Assembly: GCA_029055435.1 (NCBI GenBank)
Contig: JAIDDH010000086.1
Span: 1-40,528, forward strand
DNA from: Acetatifactor sp.
Lineage (GTDB): Bacteria > Bacillota > Clostridia > Lachnospirales > Lachnospiraceae
Length of the DNA stretch: 40,528 nt
Reading direction: 5' to 3'
Part shown: piece after piece, positions 17,682 through 26,945 of the stretch
Layout of the letters: each line of letters starts with the position of its first letter
Numbering within the stretch: position 1 is the first letter of the stretch
The notes under the pieces: model-generated
Told to the model about the DNA's origin: nothing
What the model saw: the letters and a program-made list of their open reading frames with translations, nothing else
Databases searched by the model: none
Position numbers and translations under genes: made by a program

Positions 17682-17967
17682 TCATTCGTCCTTGTAGTTG
17701 AACTTGCCTTTTTTGGCAATAGAGCCACGGCAGGCACTATTCTTACAAAGTCTCACCCAATAGGCATAGGCTTGTTCTGCCTCTTCTCTGGTTTTAGCAT
17801 ATGCGTAAATATCGCGAAGTATTTCTTTGAACGTATATGGCTCGTAAAACTGGGATATTTGTCAAGTATTTCGTGCATCTTTATCCATATCATTTCTTAA
17901 ACTTCTTCGCAAATCTTCAAGGGCTTTGTTAAGCTCTTTAATAACGTGAAACTTGTCTGTCACAATG
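17682..17967 (-). pseudogene. ISL3-type transposase remnant
   Basis: Read on the minus strand from 17967, one frame gives DIVTDKFHVIKELNKALEDL, the DRFHV region of ISL3 (IS204/IS1001) DDE transposases, then a TGA. The same frame continues as FKEILRDIYAYAKTREEAEQ and a tail ending KGKFNYKDE. No start codon, catalytic triad or inverted repeats remain. The remnant joins directly to the prs stop codon at 17968-17970, which marks an insertion or deletion boundary. Confidence 0.55.
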
Positions 17968-19167
17968 TCAAATAAAATCCATCTCCACGTTTTTCCTGTT
18001 GTTGTACGCGTCCAGAATGCCGCGCATCTTCTCCGTGGTAGCCAGCACATTGGAGAGGGAGACGTCATGGTTCATAAAGTCGATGATGGAGGTGACGAAT
18101 TTGCTCATATCTGCCTCGATGAAATAAGGTCTGGAATAGAGCTCAGGGGGCAGATAGGTCAGATCCGTGGTCACAACTTTATCGAAATCGCCGTGCTCGT
18201 AAGCTGCGTCAAAATTTTTGAGGCCGTCGGTGAAAAGTCCGAAGGTGCAGCAGATGAACACCCGGCGGGCGTTCATTTTTTTCAATTGTCTGGCGGTATC
18301 CAGCATGCTTCCGCCGGAGGAAATCATATCGTCGATAATAATGATGTCCTTACCGTCGATATTGTCGCCCAAAAACTCATGAGCCACAATGGGATTTTTG
18401 CCGTTTACGATAGTGGAATAATCCCGGCGCTTGTAGAACATACCGGTGTCTACCCCCAGGACGCTTGCAAAGTAGATTGCGCGATCCAGTGCGCCCTCAT
18501 CAGGGCTGATGACCAACAGATGATCCTTGTCGATGAGCAGATCGTCCTCGGCGTTTAAGAGTGCCTTGACGAACTGATAGGGCGGGGTGAAATTGTCAAA
18601 GCCGCTCAGAGGAGCGGCATTGGCCACTCGGGGATCGTGGGCGTCGAAGGTGATGAAATTATTCACGCCCATGTCACGCAGCTCTCTCAGCGCATAGGCG
18701 CAGTCCAGAGACTCCCTGCCATTTCGCTTGTGCTGTCTTCCTTCATACAGGAAGGGCATAATCACATTGATGCGGTGGGCTTTGCCATTACATGCGGCGA
18801 TGACTCGCTTTAAATCCTGATAATGGTCATCGGGGGACATGTGGTTCGTATAGCCGTTCATCTCATAGGTAATGCTGTGATTGCACACATCCACCAGCAA
18901 AAACAAGTCCTTGCCGCGGATGGTCTCGCCAAATTCAGCCTTTGCCTCGCCGCTGCCGAAGCGGGGGATATGTAAATCCACCAGATAATTATTTTCAATA
19001 TAGCCATGAAAGGCGGGATCGTTTTTAACCTTGTCATTATGAATACTTCTGCGAAAGTTTACCATATAGTTATTGATTCGGCGTCCCATCCGCTCTGCGG
19101 AGGGCAGCGCAGCAATCTTTAAAGGAGCTACAGGCATTGCATTTTCCAGTTCGCGTAGATTAGGCAT
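17968..19167 (-). CDS. prs: Ribose-phosphate pyrophosphokinase
   Basis: 399 residues, longer than the usual ~315. It makes PRPP from ribose 5-phosphate and ATP for nucleotide, His and Trp synthesis. The PRPP-binding loop is DIIIIDDMISSGGSMLDTAR. The segments RINVIMPFLYEGRQHKR and VNNFITFDAHDP correspond to the ATP and ribose-phosphate regions of the family. The N-terminal ~50 residues and internal differences mark the divergent long form common in Lachnospiraceae. GGAGG lies 6 bp before the ATG at 19167. The IS scar sits directly after the stop codon. Confidence 0.93.
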   Translation of the reverse strand: MPNLRELENAMPVAPLKIAALPSAERMGRRINNYMVNFRRSIHNDKVKNDPAFHGYIENNYLVDLHIPRFGSGEAKAEFGETIRGKDLFLLVDVCNHSITYEMNGYTNHMSPDDHYQDLKRVIAACNGKAHRINVIMPFLYEGRQHKRNGRESLDCAYALRELRDMGVNNFITFDAHDPRVANAAPLSGFDNFTPPYQFVKALLNAEDDLLIDKDHLLVISPDEGALDRAIYFASVLGVDTGMFYKRRDYSTIVNGKNPIVAHEFLGDNIDGKDIIIIDDMISSGGSMLDTARQLKKMNARRVFICCTFGLFTDGLKNFDAAYEHGDFDKVVTTDLTYLPPELYSRPYFIEADMSKFVTSIIDFMNHDVSLSNVLATTEKMRGILDAYNNRKNVEMDFI

Positions 19168-19253
19168 GGTTTTCCTCCAAAGGATATCCTTTTCTCAGTT
19201 TGTATCTTTTTGATTTAATAGTAAGCCAACACTTAATTTATATCATTCCGGTA

Positions 19254-19282
19254 GTGACACGTCAAGAAATTTCTTGTATGAT
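19254..19282 (+). promoter_or_regulatory. Candidate promoter for the DUF512-der-plsY-gpsA cluster
   Basis: GTGACA (19254-19259) and TATGAT (19277-19282) are spaced by 17 bp, in the divergent region between prs and the DUF512 gene. The spacer contains the palindrome AAGAAATTTCTT. Confidence 0.5.
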
Positions 19283-19361
19283 AAAGGAATGAAGGTTACA
19301 GTCCGGCATAAAATATTGTGTTTGCTCATTATACGGTGTCGGCAGGAGGCAGGGATGGATA

Positions 19362-20714
19362 ATGATGAAGAAAGAACATGTTGTAAAGTCCATAAAGCCG
19401 GGCAGTATTGCCCAGGAGCTGGAGATTGGGGCGGGAGATAAAATTTTGTCCATCGACAATACGGAGATAGAGGATATTTTTGATTATCAGTTTCTGATTC
19501 AGGACGATTATATAGAGGTGCTGGTAGAAAAACCGGACGGAGAGCAGTGGCTTTTGGAAATAGACAAGGAGCCGGATGAGGATTTGGGAATCGAGTTTGA
19601 GAACGGACTGATGGATGAGTACCGCCATTGTCACAATCGCTGCATTTTCTGCTTTATCGATCAGATGCCGAAGGGTATGCGGGACACGCTGTATTTTAAG
19701 GATGACGATTCGAGGCTTTCGTTTTTACAGGGCAATTATGTGACGCTCACCAATATGTCAGAGCATGATATAGACAGAATCTGCCGGTATCGTCTGTCGC
19801 CTATCAATATTTCTTTTCAGACCATGAATCCCGAACTGCGTTGCCGGATGCTGAATAATCGGTTCGCGGGGGAGGCCTTAAAGAAGGTGGACAGGCTGTA
19901 TGAGGCGGACATTATCATGAATGGACAGATTGTGCTCTGTAAGGGAGTCAACGATGGGGAGGAGCTGGATTTCAGCATAAGGGAGCTGACAAAGTATCTT
20001 CCCAATCTGGAGAGTGTGTCCGTGGTACCTGTGGGGCTGTCCAAATTCAGGGATGGTCTGTATCCGCTGGAGCCTTTTACAAAGGAGGATGCCCGGGAGG
20101 TGCTCCGCACAATACATCGCTATCAGTCGGAATGCTATAAGAAGTACGGCACGCATTTTATCCACGCCAGCGACGAGTGGTATATATTGGCGGAGGAGGA
20201 GCTGCCCGAGCAGGAGCGCTATGACGGTTATCTGCAGTTGGAAAACGGCGTGGGGATGCTCAGGTTGCTGTTGGAAGAATTTCAGGATGCGCTGGGCGCT
20301 GCAAATAAAAAAGAAGGCACCGGAGAACGCACGGTTCTCTCCGTAGCCACGGGTTATCTGGCGTACCCGTATATTCAAAACATGTGCCGGAAAGTGACGG
20401 AGTGTTACCCGGATATCGATATCAGGGTCTATGCCATCCGCAATGATTTTTTCGGGGAGTGTATCACGGTGTCCGGTCTTCTCACAGGTCAGGATATCCG
20501 GGATCAGCTCAAAGGCCGGGAGCTTGGCGGATATCTGCTTTTGCCCCAGAATGTCCTGCGCAGCGGGGAGAGTGTGTTTTTGGATGATTTGACGGTGGCA
20601 GATTTGGAAGAAACTTTACAAGTTCCGATTTATATTGTAAAATCAAGTGGATATGACTTTTTGGACAGTATTTTGGCGGCGGCAGATTCTGTGGCGGCAA
20701 AGCGAAGAGAGTGA
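19362..20714 (+). CDS. DUF512 radical-SAM protein with N-terminal PDZ-like domain
   Basis: 450 residues. The N-terminus ([32 protein letters not shown]) is PDZ-like. The Fe-S cysteine set CHNRCIFC (Cys90, Cys94, Cys97) is the CX3CX2C pattern of radical-SAM enzymes. The remainder ([24 protein letters not shown] region, [27 protein letters not shown] segment) follows the DUF512 family. The reaction is not known. AGGAGG lies 12 bp before the start. The stop codon lies 14 bp before der, a conserved pairing in Clostridia. Confidence 0.88.
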   Translation: MMKKEHVVKSIKPGSIAQELEIGAGDKILSIDNTEIEDIFDYQFLIQDDYIEVLVEKPDGEQWLLEIDKEPDEDLGIEFENGLMDEYRHCHNRCIFCFIDQMPKGMRDTLYFKDDDSRLSFLQGNYVTLTNMSEHDIDRICRYRLSPINISFQTMNPELRCRMLNNRFAGEALKKVDRLYEADIIMNGQIVLCKGVNDGEELDFSIRELTKYLPNLESVSVVPVGLSKFRDGLYPLEPFTKEDAREVLRTIHRYQSECYKKYGTHFIHASDEWYILAEEELPEQERYDGYLQLENGVGMLRLLLEEFQDALGAANKKEGTGERTVLSVATGYLAYPYIQNMCRKVTECYPDIDIRVYAIRNDFFGECITVSGLLTGQDIRDQLKGRELGGYLLLPQNVLRSGESVFLDDLTVADLEETLQVPIYIVKSSGYDFLDSILAAADSVAAKRRE

Positions 20715-20728
20715 ACGAGGAGACTGAG

Positions 20729-22066
20729 ATGACGAAGAATAAATCCAAGCCGATCGTGGCGGTGGTGGGACGTCCCAATGTGGGCAAGTCCACCCTGTTC
20801 AACGCATTGGCGGGGGAGAATATATCGATTGTAAAGGATACGCCGGGTATCACAAGGGATCGGATTTATGCGGATGTGAACTGGCTGGACAAGAGTTTCA
20901 CACTGATTGACACCGGTGGTATCGAGCCGGATTCCAAGGACATTATATTGTCCCAGATGCGTATGCAGGCAGAGATTGCCATGGAGACGGCGGATGTCAT
21001 CCTCTTTCTGGTAGATGTCAGACAGGGGCTTGTGGACGCGGATTCCAAGGTGGCAGATATGCTGAGGCGTTCCCACAAGCCGGTGGTGCTGGTGGTGAAC
21101 AAGGTTGACAGCTTTGATAAGTATATGGCGGATGTCTATGAGTTTTATAATCTGGGCATCGGGGAGCCTCATCCCATCTCGGCGGCAAACCGCATGGGAC
21201 TGGGGGATATGCTGGAGGAAGTGGTGTCTCACTTCCCGGAGGATGCCGGGGAGGAAGAGGAGGACGAGCGTCCCCGGGTGGCCATTGTGGGTAAGCCCAA
21301 TGTGGGTAAGTCTTCTTTGATCAACAAGCTTCTGGGTGAGGAGAGATTGATTGTGTCCGACATTGCGGGAACCACCCGGGATGCGGTGGACACGGAAATT
21401 GTCTACAATGACAAAGAGTATGTCTTTATCGATACTGCGGGACTGCGCCGCAAAAATAAAATCAAGGAAGATCTGGAAAAATATATGATCATCCGCACGG
21501 TCAGCGCCGTGGAGCGGGCAGAGATTGTGGTGCTTGTCATCGACGCTGTGGAGGGCGTCACCGAGCAGGATGCCAAGATTGCGGGTATTGCCCACGACAG
21601 AGGCAAGGCGGTGATTATCGCCGTGAACAAATGGGATGCGCTGGAGAAGGATGATAAGACTATTTATCGCTTTACGGAGAAGGTGCGAAACACCCTGTCG
21701 TACATGCCTTATGCGGAGATTTTGTTTGTGTCCGCCAAGACGGGACAGCGTCTGCCAAAGCTCTTTGAGACCATCGATATGGTCAGCGAGAATCATGCCA
21801 TGCGCGTGGCGACAGGTGTGCTGAATGAGATTATGGCGGAGGCGGTGGCCATGCAGCAGCCCCCGTCGGACAAGGGCAAAAGGCTTCGGCTGTATTACAT
21901 CACACAGGTATCCGTGAAACCGCCCACTTTCGTGATTTTTGTGAACGACAAGGAATTGATGCATTTTTCCTACACGAGATATATTGAGAATCAGATTAGG
22001 AACACCTTTGGATTTAAGGGAACACCTCTGCGGTTTATCATCAGGGAGCGCAAGGAGAAGGAGTAG
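20729..22066 (+). CDS. der: Ribosome biogenesis GTPase Der (EngA)
   Basis: 445 residues from ATG 20729, preceded by CGAGGAGA; an in-frame GTG at 20711 has no site. Two GTPase domains are present, GRPNVGKST (14-22) and GKPNVGKSS (about 190-198), each with its own G3 (DTGG, DTAG) and G4 (NKVD, NKWD). The C-terminal KH-like domain ends [20 protein letters not shown]. Der is essential for 50S subunit maturation. The plsY start follows 3 bp after its stop. Confidence 0.97.
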   Translation: MTKNKSKPIVAVVGRPNVGKSTLFNALAGENISIVKDTPGITRDRIYADVNWLDKSFTLIDTGGIEPDSKDIILSQMRMQAEIAMETADVILFLVDVRQGLVDADSKVADMLRRSHKPVVLVVNKVDSFDKYMADVYEFYNLGIGEPHPISAANRMGLGDMLEEVVSHFPEDAGEEEEDERPRVAIVGKPNVGKSSLINKLLGEERLIVSDIAGTTRDAVDTEIVYNDKEYVFIDTAGLRRKNKIKEDLEKYMIIRTVSAVERAEIVVLVIDAVEGVTEQDAKIAGIAHDRGKAVIIAVNKWDALEKDDKTIYRFTEKVRNTLSYMPYAEILFVSAKTGQRLPKLFETIDMVSENHAMRVATGVLNEIMAEAVAMQQPPSDKGKRLRLYYITQVSVKPPTFVIFVNDKELMHFSYTRYIENQIRNTFGFKGTPLRFIIRERKEKE

Positions 22067-22068
22067 CG

Positions 22069-22722
22069 ATGGAGCGTATAGTTTGTTTGGCGATAGGTTA
22101 TGTGTTCGGACTGTTTCAGACAGCCTATTTTTACGGGAAACTGCATGGTATTGATATCAGAGAGCACGGGAGTGGCAACGCTGGTACTACCAACGCTCTG
22201 CGGGTGCTTGGCAAGAAGGCGGGTGCAATCGTCCTTCTGGGGGATTGTGCAAAATGTATTCTGGCGGTGTGCGTCACCAGACTGCTCTATGGAGGCAGTC
22301 ATCCCGACACTATTTACCTGCTGTGCATCTATGCGGCAGCTGGGGCGGTTTTGGGACACAATTTCCCTTTTTATATGGGATTTAAAGGCGGCAAGGGTAT
22401 CGCTGCCACAGCGGGCCTGATTCTCTCGCTGCATCCCTATTTTATACCTATGGGCGTGATTGTGTTTTTTGGCATTTTATTTACCACCCATTATGTATCT
22501 CTGGGTTCTTTGCTGGTGTATGTGGGCTTCATGATCGAGATAGTGGTCTGCGGGCAGTTGGGGGTATTTGCCGAAACCAGCCAGGCGGCTTTATATGAAA
22601 TGTATGCGGTGTCCTTATGCCTTGCGGTCATGGCGTTCTGGAAGCATCGGGAGAATATCAAGCGTCTGATTCACGGGGAAGAGAGAAAGACTTATCTGAC
22701 CAAGAAAAATGATGAAAAATAA
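22069..22722 (+). CDS. plsY: Acyl-phosphate glycerol-3-phosphate acyltransferase
   Basis: 217 residues, an integral membrane protein with about five hydrophobic segments. The conserved loops are HGSGNAGTTNALR and LGHNFPFYMGFKGGKGIA, both typical of PlsY. The enzyme makes lysophosphatidate from acyl-phosphate and glycerol 3-phosphate. The next gene (gpsA) makes glycerol 3-phosphate, so the two steps sit together. The C-terminus is slightly longer and highly charged (GEERKTYLTKKNDEK). Confidence 0.95.
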   Translation: MERIVCLAIGYVFGLFQTAYFYGKLHGIDIREHGSGNAGTTNALRVLGKKAGAIVLLGDCAKCILAVCVTRLLYGGSHPDTIYLLCIYAAAGAVLGHNFPFYMGFKGGKGIAATAGLILSLHPYFIPMGVIVFFGILFTTHYVSLGSLLVYVGFMIEIVVCGQLGVFAETSQAALYEMYAVSLCLAVMAFWKHRENIKRLIHGEERKTYLTKKNDEK

Positions 22723-22781
22723 TGACATAAAAAATAAACAGCGGACGGCCATGCGGTGGACGGCTGCGGAAAAGAGGAGAT

Positions 22782-23792
22782 ATGGCAAAAATTAGTATTC
22801 TGGGGGGCGGAAGCTGGGGCATTGCGCTTGCTGTGCTGTTGCACAAGAACGGACATGAGATTACGATATGGTCTGCGCTGGAGTCTGAGGTGGAAATGCT
22901 CTCAAAGCAGCATGAGCACAAGATGCTTCCAGGCGTGAAGCTGGCGGAGGATATGGTTTTTACTGCGGATGATGCCGAGGCTGTGCGGGACAGGGATTTG
23001 CTTGTCATGGCGGTGGCGAGCTCCTATACCAGAAGTACGGCAAACCGCATCAGCAGTCTTGTGGCGCCCGGTCAGAAAATTGTCAATGTGGCCAAGGGTA
23101 TTGAAGATGAGACATTGATGACTTTGTCTGAAATCATAGAGCAGGAGATTCCTCAGGCGGAGGTGGCGGTGTTATCCGGGCCTTCCCATGCGGAGGAAGT
23201 CGGAAGAGGGCTGCCCACTTCCGTGGTGGTGGGAGCAAAGAGCAGAGCCACTGCGGAGTACATCCAGAATCTTTTTATGAGTGAAGTGTTCCGTGTGTAT
23301 ACCAGCCCGGATGTGCTGGGAATCGAGCTGGGCGGATCACTCAAGAATGTGGTGGCGCTGGCGGCGGGAATCGCGGACGGCCTGGGCTATGGTGACAATA
23401 CCAAGGCGGCGCTGATTACCAGAGGCATCACCGAGATTGCAAGGCTCGGTACCGCTATGGGCGGCCGTTTTGAGACATTCTGTGGTCTCACCGGTATCGG
23501 AGATCTGATCGTGACCTGTGCCTCCATGCATTCCAGAAACCGCCGTGCAGGTATTCTCATGGGTCAGGGCAAGACCATGAAGGAAGCCATGGACGAGGTA
23601 CAGATGGTGGTGGAGGGTGTGTATTCCGCCAGGGCGGCCATGGCGCTGGCAAAGAAGTACGATGTGCAGCTTCCCATCATCGAGCAGGTCAACGCGGTGC
23701 TGTTCGAGGACAAGAGCGCGGATGCGGCAGTGAAGGAGCTGATGCTCAGGGATAAAAAGATAGAGATCTCGGATGAGATGTGGAATAGTTGA
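22782..23792 (+). CDS. gpsA: Glycerol-3-phosphate dehydrogenase [NAD(P)+]
   Basis: 336 residues. The nucleotide-binding turn is GGGSWG (8-13). Family blocks are VAKGIE, VLSGPSHAEEVGRGLPTSVV, ELGGSLKNVVALAAGIADGL and TFCGLTGIGDLIVTCAS. It reduces dihydroxyacetone phosphate to the glycerol 3-phosphate used by PlsY. Ribosome binding site AGAGGAGAT is upstream. It is the last gene of the der-plsY-gpsA run and ends just before the hairpin at 23802. Confidence 0.97.
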   Translation: MAKISILGGGSWGIALAVLLHKNGHEITIWSALESEVEMLSKQHEHKMLPGVKLAEDMVFTADDAEAVRDRDLLVMAVASSYTRSTANRISSLVAPGQKIVNVAKGIEDETLMTLSEIIEQEIPQAEVAVLSGPSHAEEVGRGLPTSVVVGAKSRATAEYIQNLFMSEVFRVYTSPDVLGIELGGSLKNVVALAAGIADGLGYGDNTKAALITRGITEIARLGTAMGGRFETFCGLTGIGDLIVTCASMHSRNRRAGILMGQGKTMKEAMDEVQMVVEGVYSARAAMALAKKYDVQLPIIEQVNAVLFEDKSADAAVKELMLRDKKIEISDEMWNS

Positions 23793-23801
23793 AGAAATGA
23801 C

Positions 23802-23828
23802 TGTGGCGGCTATGAGATAGCCGCCACA
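23802..23828. terminator. Bidirectional terminator between gpsA and metF
   Basis: A perfect 12-bp stem (23802-23813 with 23817-23828) has a 3-nt loop. The metF stop codon (23810-23812, minus strand) lies inside the stem. Short T-rich runs follow on both sides. Confidence 0.7.
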
Positions 23829-24661
23829 ATTTCTGCAGTCGTTTTCGGTTTGTTCATGGAATAAATATGAATACCGTCCACGCCGATCTGTTTTAAATCA
23901 AGTATCTGACGCACACAATAGTCGATGCCCGCCTTGCGCATGTCCTCCGCATCGTCGCTGTACTTGGCGATGATATCCGCCAAAGCTTTCGGTATGCTGG
24001 AACCGGACAGGGAGATGGTGGTTCCAATCTGCTTTGCGGTGGTGATGGGCATGATGCCCGCATGAATGGGAATAGTGATTCCCTTCTGCAGCGCCCGGTC
24101 GCGGAAGGTATAAAAATAGTCGTTGTCAAAAAACATCTGTGTGATAAAGAAGTCGGCTCCGGCCTCCTGTTTTTTCTTAAGGTATTGCAAATCTGCCTCC
24201 AGACTGAAGGACTCCGGGTGCTTCTCGGGGTAACAGGCGCCTGCTATCTGTAAATCCGTGTGTTCTCTCAGAAAAGCAATCATATCACAGGCATGAGAAA
24301 AATCTCTGGACTCATATTGCTCGTCACTCATATCTTTCGGGCGGTCGCCGCGAAGTGCGAGCACGCTGGATATATTGGCGGCCTTTAAGGCATCATAGAC
24401 ACTGAGAAGGTCTTCCTTTTTGCTGCCCACACAGGTCATATGCGCCAGTGCGGGGATATGCAGAGTATTTTGGATGTAGGAGGCGATGTCGATGGTCTTT
24501 TTGGAGCGGCTGCCGCCTGCGCCATAGGTAACGCTGATGAAAGCGGGATTTAAAGCGCTCAGCTTGTCCAGAGTTTCATAGGCGGAGGTAAATGCTTCGT
24601 CCTGCTTGGGAGGGAACACCTCGAAGGAGAGTGTCTGATGGTAATGGCTTGTATTCTGCAT
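23810..24661 (-). CDS. metF: Methylenetetrahydrofolate reductase
   Basis: 283 residues. The ATG at 24661 is preferred because GAGGA lies 6 bp before it; the ATG two codons upstream abuts the site. Family blocks are LSFEVFPPK, FISVTYGAGGS, ALAHMTCVG, LALRGDRPK, GADFFITQMFFDND and IHAGIMPI. The FAD enzyme reduces 5,10-methylene-THF to 5-methyl-THF for methionine synthesis. It is a single-gene unit, convergent with gpsA; its final codons encode one arm of the shared terminator. Confidence 0.96.
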   Translation of the reverse strand: MQNTSHYHQTLSFEVFPPKQDEAFTSAYETLDKLSALNPAFISVTYGAGGSRSKKTIDIASYIQNTLHIPALAHMTCVGSKKEDLLSVYDALKAANISSVLALRGDRPKDMSDEQYESRDFSHACDMIAFLREHTDLQIAGACYPEKHPESFSLEADLQYLKKKQEAGADFFITQMFFDNDYFYTFRDRALQKGITIPIHAGIMPITTAKQIGTTISLSGSSIPKALADIIAKYSDDAEDMRKAGIDYCVRQILDLKQIGVDGIHIYSMNKPKTTAEIVAAIS

Positions 24662-24695
24662 AATCATTCCTCGATTCTTATTGTATAAAGTATAA

Positions 24696-24723
24696 AATAT
24701 AAATTATCACATAATAAACGCAA
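24696..24723 (-). promoter_or_regulatory. Candidate metF promoter
   Basis: On the minus strand TTGCGT (24723-24718) and TATATT (24701-24696) are spaced by 16 bp, 35 bp before the start codon. The -35 match is modest. No room for a SAM riboswitch is seen. Confidence 0.3.
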
Positions 24724-24804
24724 TGTAAAGTTTGGTATGCATTTTTAGCGTTTATAGAGGACAAATGATGAAAAAGAAAATGGTACGGGGGAGATTAGGC
24801 AAGC

Positions 24805-24833
24805 TTGCTTTTGTTTTAAAAATAGTGTAACAT
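24805..24833 (+). promoter_or_regulatory. Promoter for the MoxR/VWA pair
   Basis: TTGCTT (24805-24810) and TAACAT (24828-24833) are spaced by 17 bp, 50 bp upstream of the MoxR-like start. Confidence 0.5.
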
Positions 24834-24882
24834 GTGAGTAATCAAAATAAAATCGTGATTCGGGAAAGGAAACAGGACAGGT

Positions 24883-25701
24883 ATGGGAGCGCAGGAATTT
24901 CAGGGAACGAGAGAATATGTGGCCAGCGAGGAACTGATGGCCAGTGTGAATATTGCGATGGCATTGCAGAAGCCCCTGCTCATTAAGGGAGAGCCCGGCA
25001 CCGGCAAGACCATGTTGGCGGAGGCTGTGGCCAAGGCGCTTGGCAAGCGGCTGATTATCTGGAATATCAAGTCCACCACTAAGGCTCAGGAGGGATTGTA
25101 TGTGTACGATACCATCCAGAGACTTTATGACGGGCAGTTCGGCGAGGAGGGTGTTGATGATATTGCGCGCTATATCAAGCTGGGCAAGCTGGGAGAGGCC
25201 TTTGACAGCGAGGAGCAGGTGGTGCTTTTGATTGACGAGATTGACAAAGCGGATCTGGAGTTTCCAAATGATTTGCTGTGGGAACTGGATCAGATGGAGT
25301 TTTATATCAATGAAACCAAGCGCACGGTGAAGGCAAAGCATCGTCCCATTGTGATCATCACTTCCAACGCGGAGAAGGAACTGCCGGATGCGTTTCTGCG
25401 CCGCTGTATTTTCCATTATATCGATTTCCCTGACAAGGAGCTGATGGCGGAGATCGTGAAGGTGCATTTTCCCGATGTGGAGGAGCATCTGCTGGCTCAG
25501 GCCATGGAGGTGTTTTACAATATCCGGGGTATGAGAGATATCCGCAAAAAGCCCAGCACCTCGGAGCTAATCGACTGGGTGAACGCACTGCAGATTGGCG
25601 GCATCCCCACGGAGACTATCAAGTCTGCCCTGCCTTTTATCGGTGTGGTGGTGAAAAAGGACGAGGATATGGAGCTGGTGAAACATTCTGCGAATCTGTA
25701 G
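24883..25701 (+). CDS. MoxR-family AAA+ ATPase
   Basis: 272 residues. Walker A is GEPGTGKT (36-43), Walker B is VVLLIDEIDKAD, and the sensor/arginine region is ITSNAEKELPDAFLRRCIFH. The C-terminal lid (MRDIRKKPSTSELIDWVNAL) is typical of the MoxR/CbbQ group. These ATPases act as chaperones with a partner VWA protein, often to insert a metal or activate an enzyme. The partner gene begins 41 bp downstream. The client protein is not evident in the neighbourhood. Confidence 0.92.
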   Translation: MGAQEFQGTREYVASEELMASVNIAMALQKPLLIKGEPGTGKTMLAEAVAKALGKRLIIWNIKSTTKAQEGLYVYDTIQRLYDGQFGEEGVDDIARYIKLGKLGEAFDSEEQVVLLIDEIDKADLEFPNDLLWELDQMEFYINETKRTVKAKHRPIVIITSNAEKELPDAFLRRCIFHYIDFPDKELMAEIVKVHFPDVEEHLLAQAMEVFYNIRGMRDIRKKPSTSELIDWVNALQIGGIPTETIKSALPFIGVVVKKDEDMELVKHSANL

Positions 25702-25742
25702 GCAGACGGTGACACGGCTGTGAGGGATTAGAGGAGAGGCGT

Positions 25743-26945
25743 ATGTTTATCAATTTTTTTGAGACCCTCCGGGAGAAGGGGCTGCATGTCACGCTGGGAG
25801 AATTCCTGACTTTGCAGGAGGCATTGGACAAGGGGCTCTGCGGCAGTTCGCTCACGCAGTTTTATTATGTGGCCCGGATGATTCTGGTGAAGAGTGAGAC
25901 GGATTTCGATAAATTTGACATGGCTTTTGAGGAGTGCTTCAAGGCGGCACAGCGGGAGACGGAAGTGGGAGCGCAGATGCTTCGGTGGCTGGACAAGTCC
26001 GACATGGTGGAGCTCGCCCACGAAGAGGCCAGAAATCATCTGAATCAGATGGAAGATATCCAGGTGGACAAAGAGGATGTAGAGGAGACCTTCAAGCAGA
26101 GACTGCGGGATCAGAATGAGGAGCACAACGGCGGAAGCTTCTGGATCGGAACCATGGGTAAGACCTCCTTCGGCAATATGGGCGGCAATGTGGGCGGTGT
26201 CCGCGTGGGCGGCAAGACTGGCTATCAGTCTGCGTTTGCCGTGGTGGGCGCCCGCAAGTATCGGGATTTCCGGGATGACAAGGTGCTGGACAACAGGCAG
26301 TTTCAGCTTGCTTTTCGCAAGCTCAGACAGTTTTCCTCAAGGCTCGATATTCCTGAGTCGGAGCTTGACATCGACGGCACGGTGGACAAGACCTGCAATA
26401 ATGGCGGATGTCTGCAGATCGTCATGAAGAAGCCACGCAAAAATGCAGTGAAGCTGTTACTGCTGATGGATTCCGGCGGAACCATGATTCCTTTCAGTAA
26501 TCTGTTGAATGATCTGTTTCAGGCGGTACACAAGTCCAATCACTACAAGGACGTGAAGACTTACTATTTTCACAATTGTATCTACTCAAAGCTTTACAAG
26601 ACGCCGGAGTGCGAGAACGGAGACTGGGTGGATACAGACTGGCTGTTCCGCAATGTGGACAGTGATTACAAGGTGATTATTGTGGGGGATGCCGCCATGG
26701 CTCCGGAGGAGCTGTATTCAACCACGGGCAATTATCGCGGCCCTAATGGCGGGCTCTCCGGCTATGACTGGCTGCAGCTTGTGAAGCGGCATTATAAGAA
26801 GATTGTGTGGCTCAATCCCAAGATGGCGCCGGGTTATGCTCCCTGGCGGGAGGCGGAGACCGCGGTGAAGGAACTGTTTCCTATGTATAAGCTCACAGTG
26901 GACGGTCTGAATCAGGCCATGATCAAATTGATGGTTAATAAGTGA
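25743..26945 (+). CDS. VWA-domain (CoxE-like) protein
   Basis: 400 residues. The helical N-terminal half (1-130) is followed by a Gly/Asn-rich stretch (GNMGGNVGGVRVGGKTG, about 140-160) and a CoxE/VWA domain at about 220-400. The MIDAS-like strand reads LLLMDSGGTMIP (Asp243). The usual DxSxS spacing is altered: Gly replaces the first Ser and Thr the second. It pairs with the MoxR gene, a common MoxR/CoxE arrangement. The 3' end overlaps the convergent hemerythrin gene by 11 bp. Confidence 0.86.
   Translation: MFINFFETLREKGLHVTLGEFLTLQEALDKGLCGSSLTQFYYVARMILVKSETDFDKFDMAFEECFKAAQRETEVGAQMLRWLDKSDMVELAHEEARNHLNQMEDIQVDKEDVEETFKQRLRDQNEEHNGGSFWIGTMGKTSFGNMGGNVGGVRVGGKTGYQSAFAVVGARKYRDFRDDKVLDNRQFQLAFRKLRQFSSRLDIPESELDIDGTVDKTCNNGGCLQIVMKKPRKNAVKLLLLMDSGGTMIPFSNLLNDLFQAVHKSNHYKDVKTYYFHNCIYSKLYKTPECENGDWVDTDWLFRNVDSDYKVIIVGDAAMAPEELYSTTGNYRGPNGGLSGYDWLQLVKRHYKKIVWLNPKMAPGYAPWREAETAVKELFPMYKLTVDGLNQAMIKLMVNK

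Noticed and set aside
17622..17900. Possible plus-strand 92-residue membrane protein
   Set aside because: It starts within the ATPase terminator and lies antisense to the ISL3 transposase remnant, which explains the sequence better.
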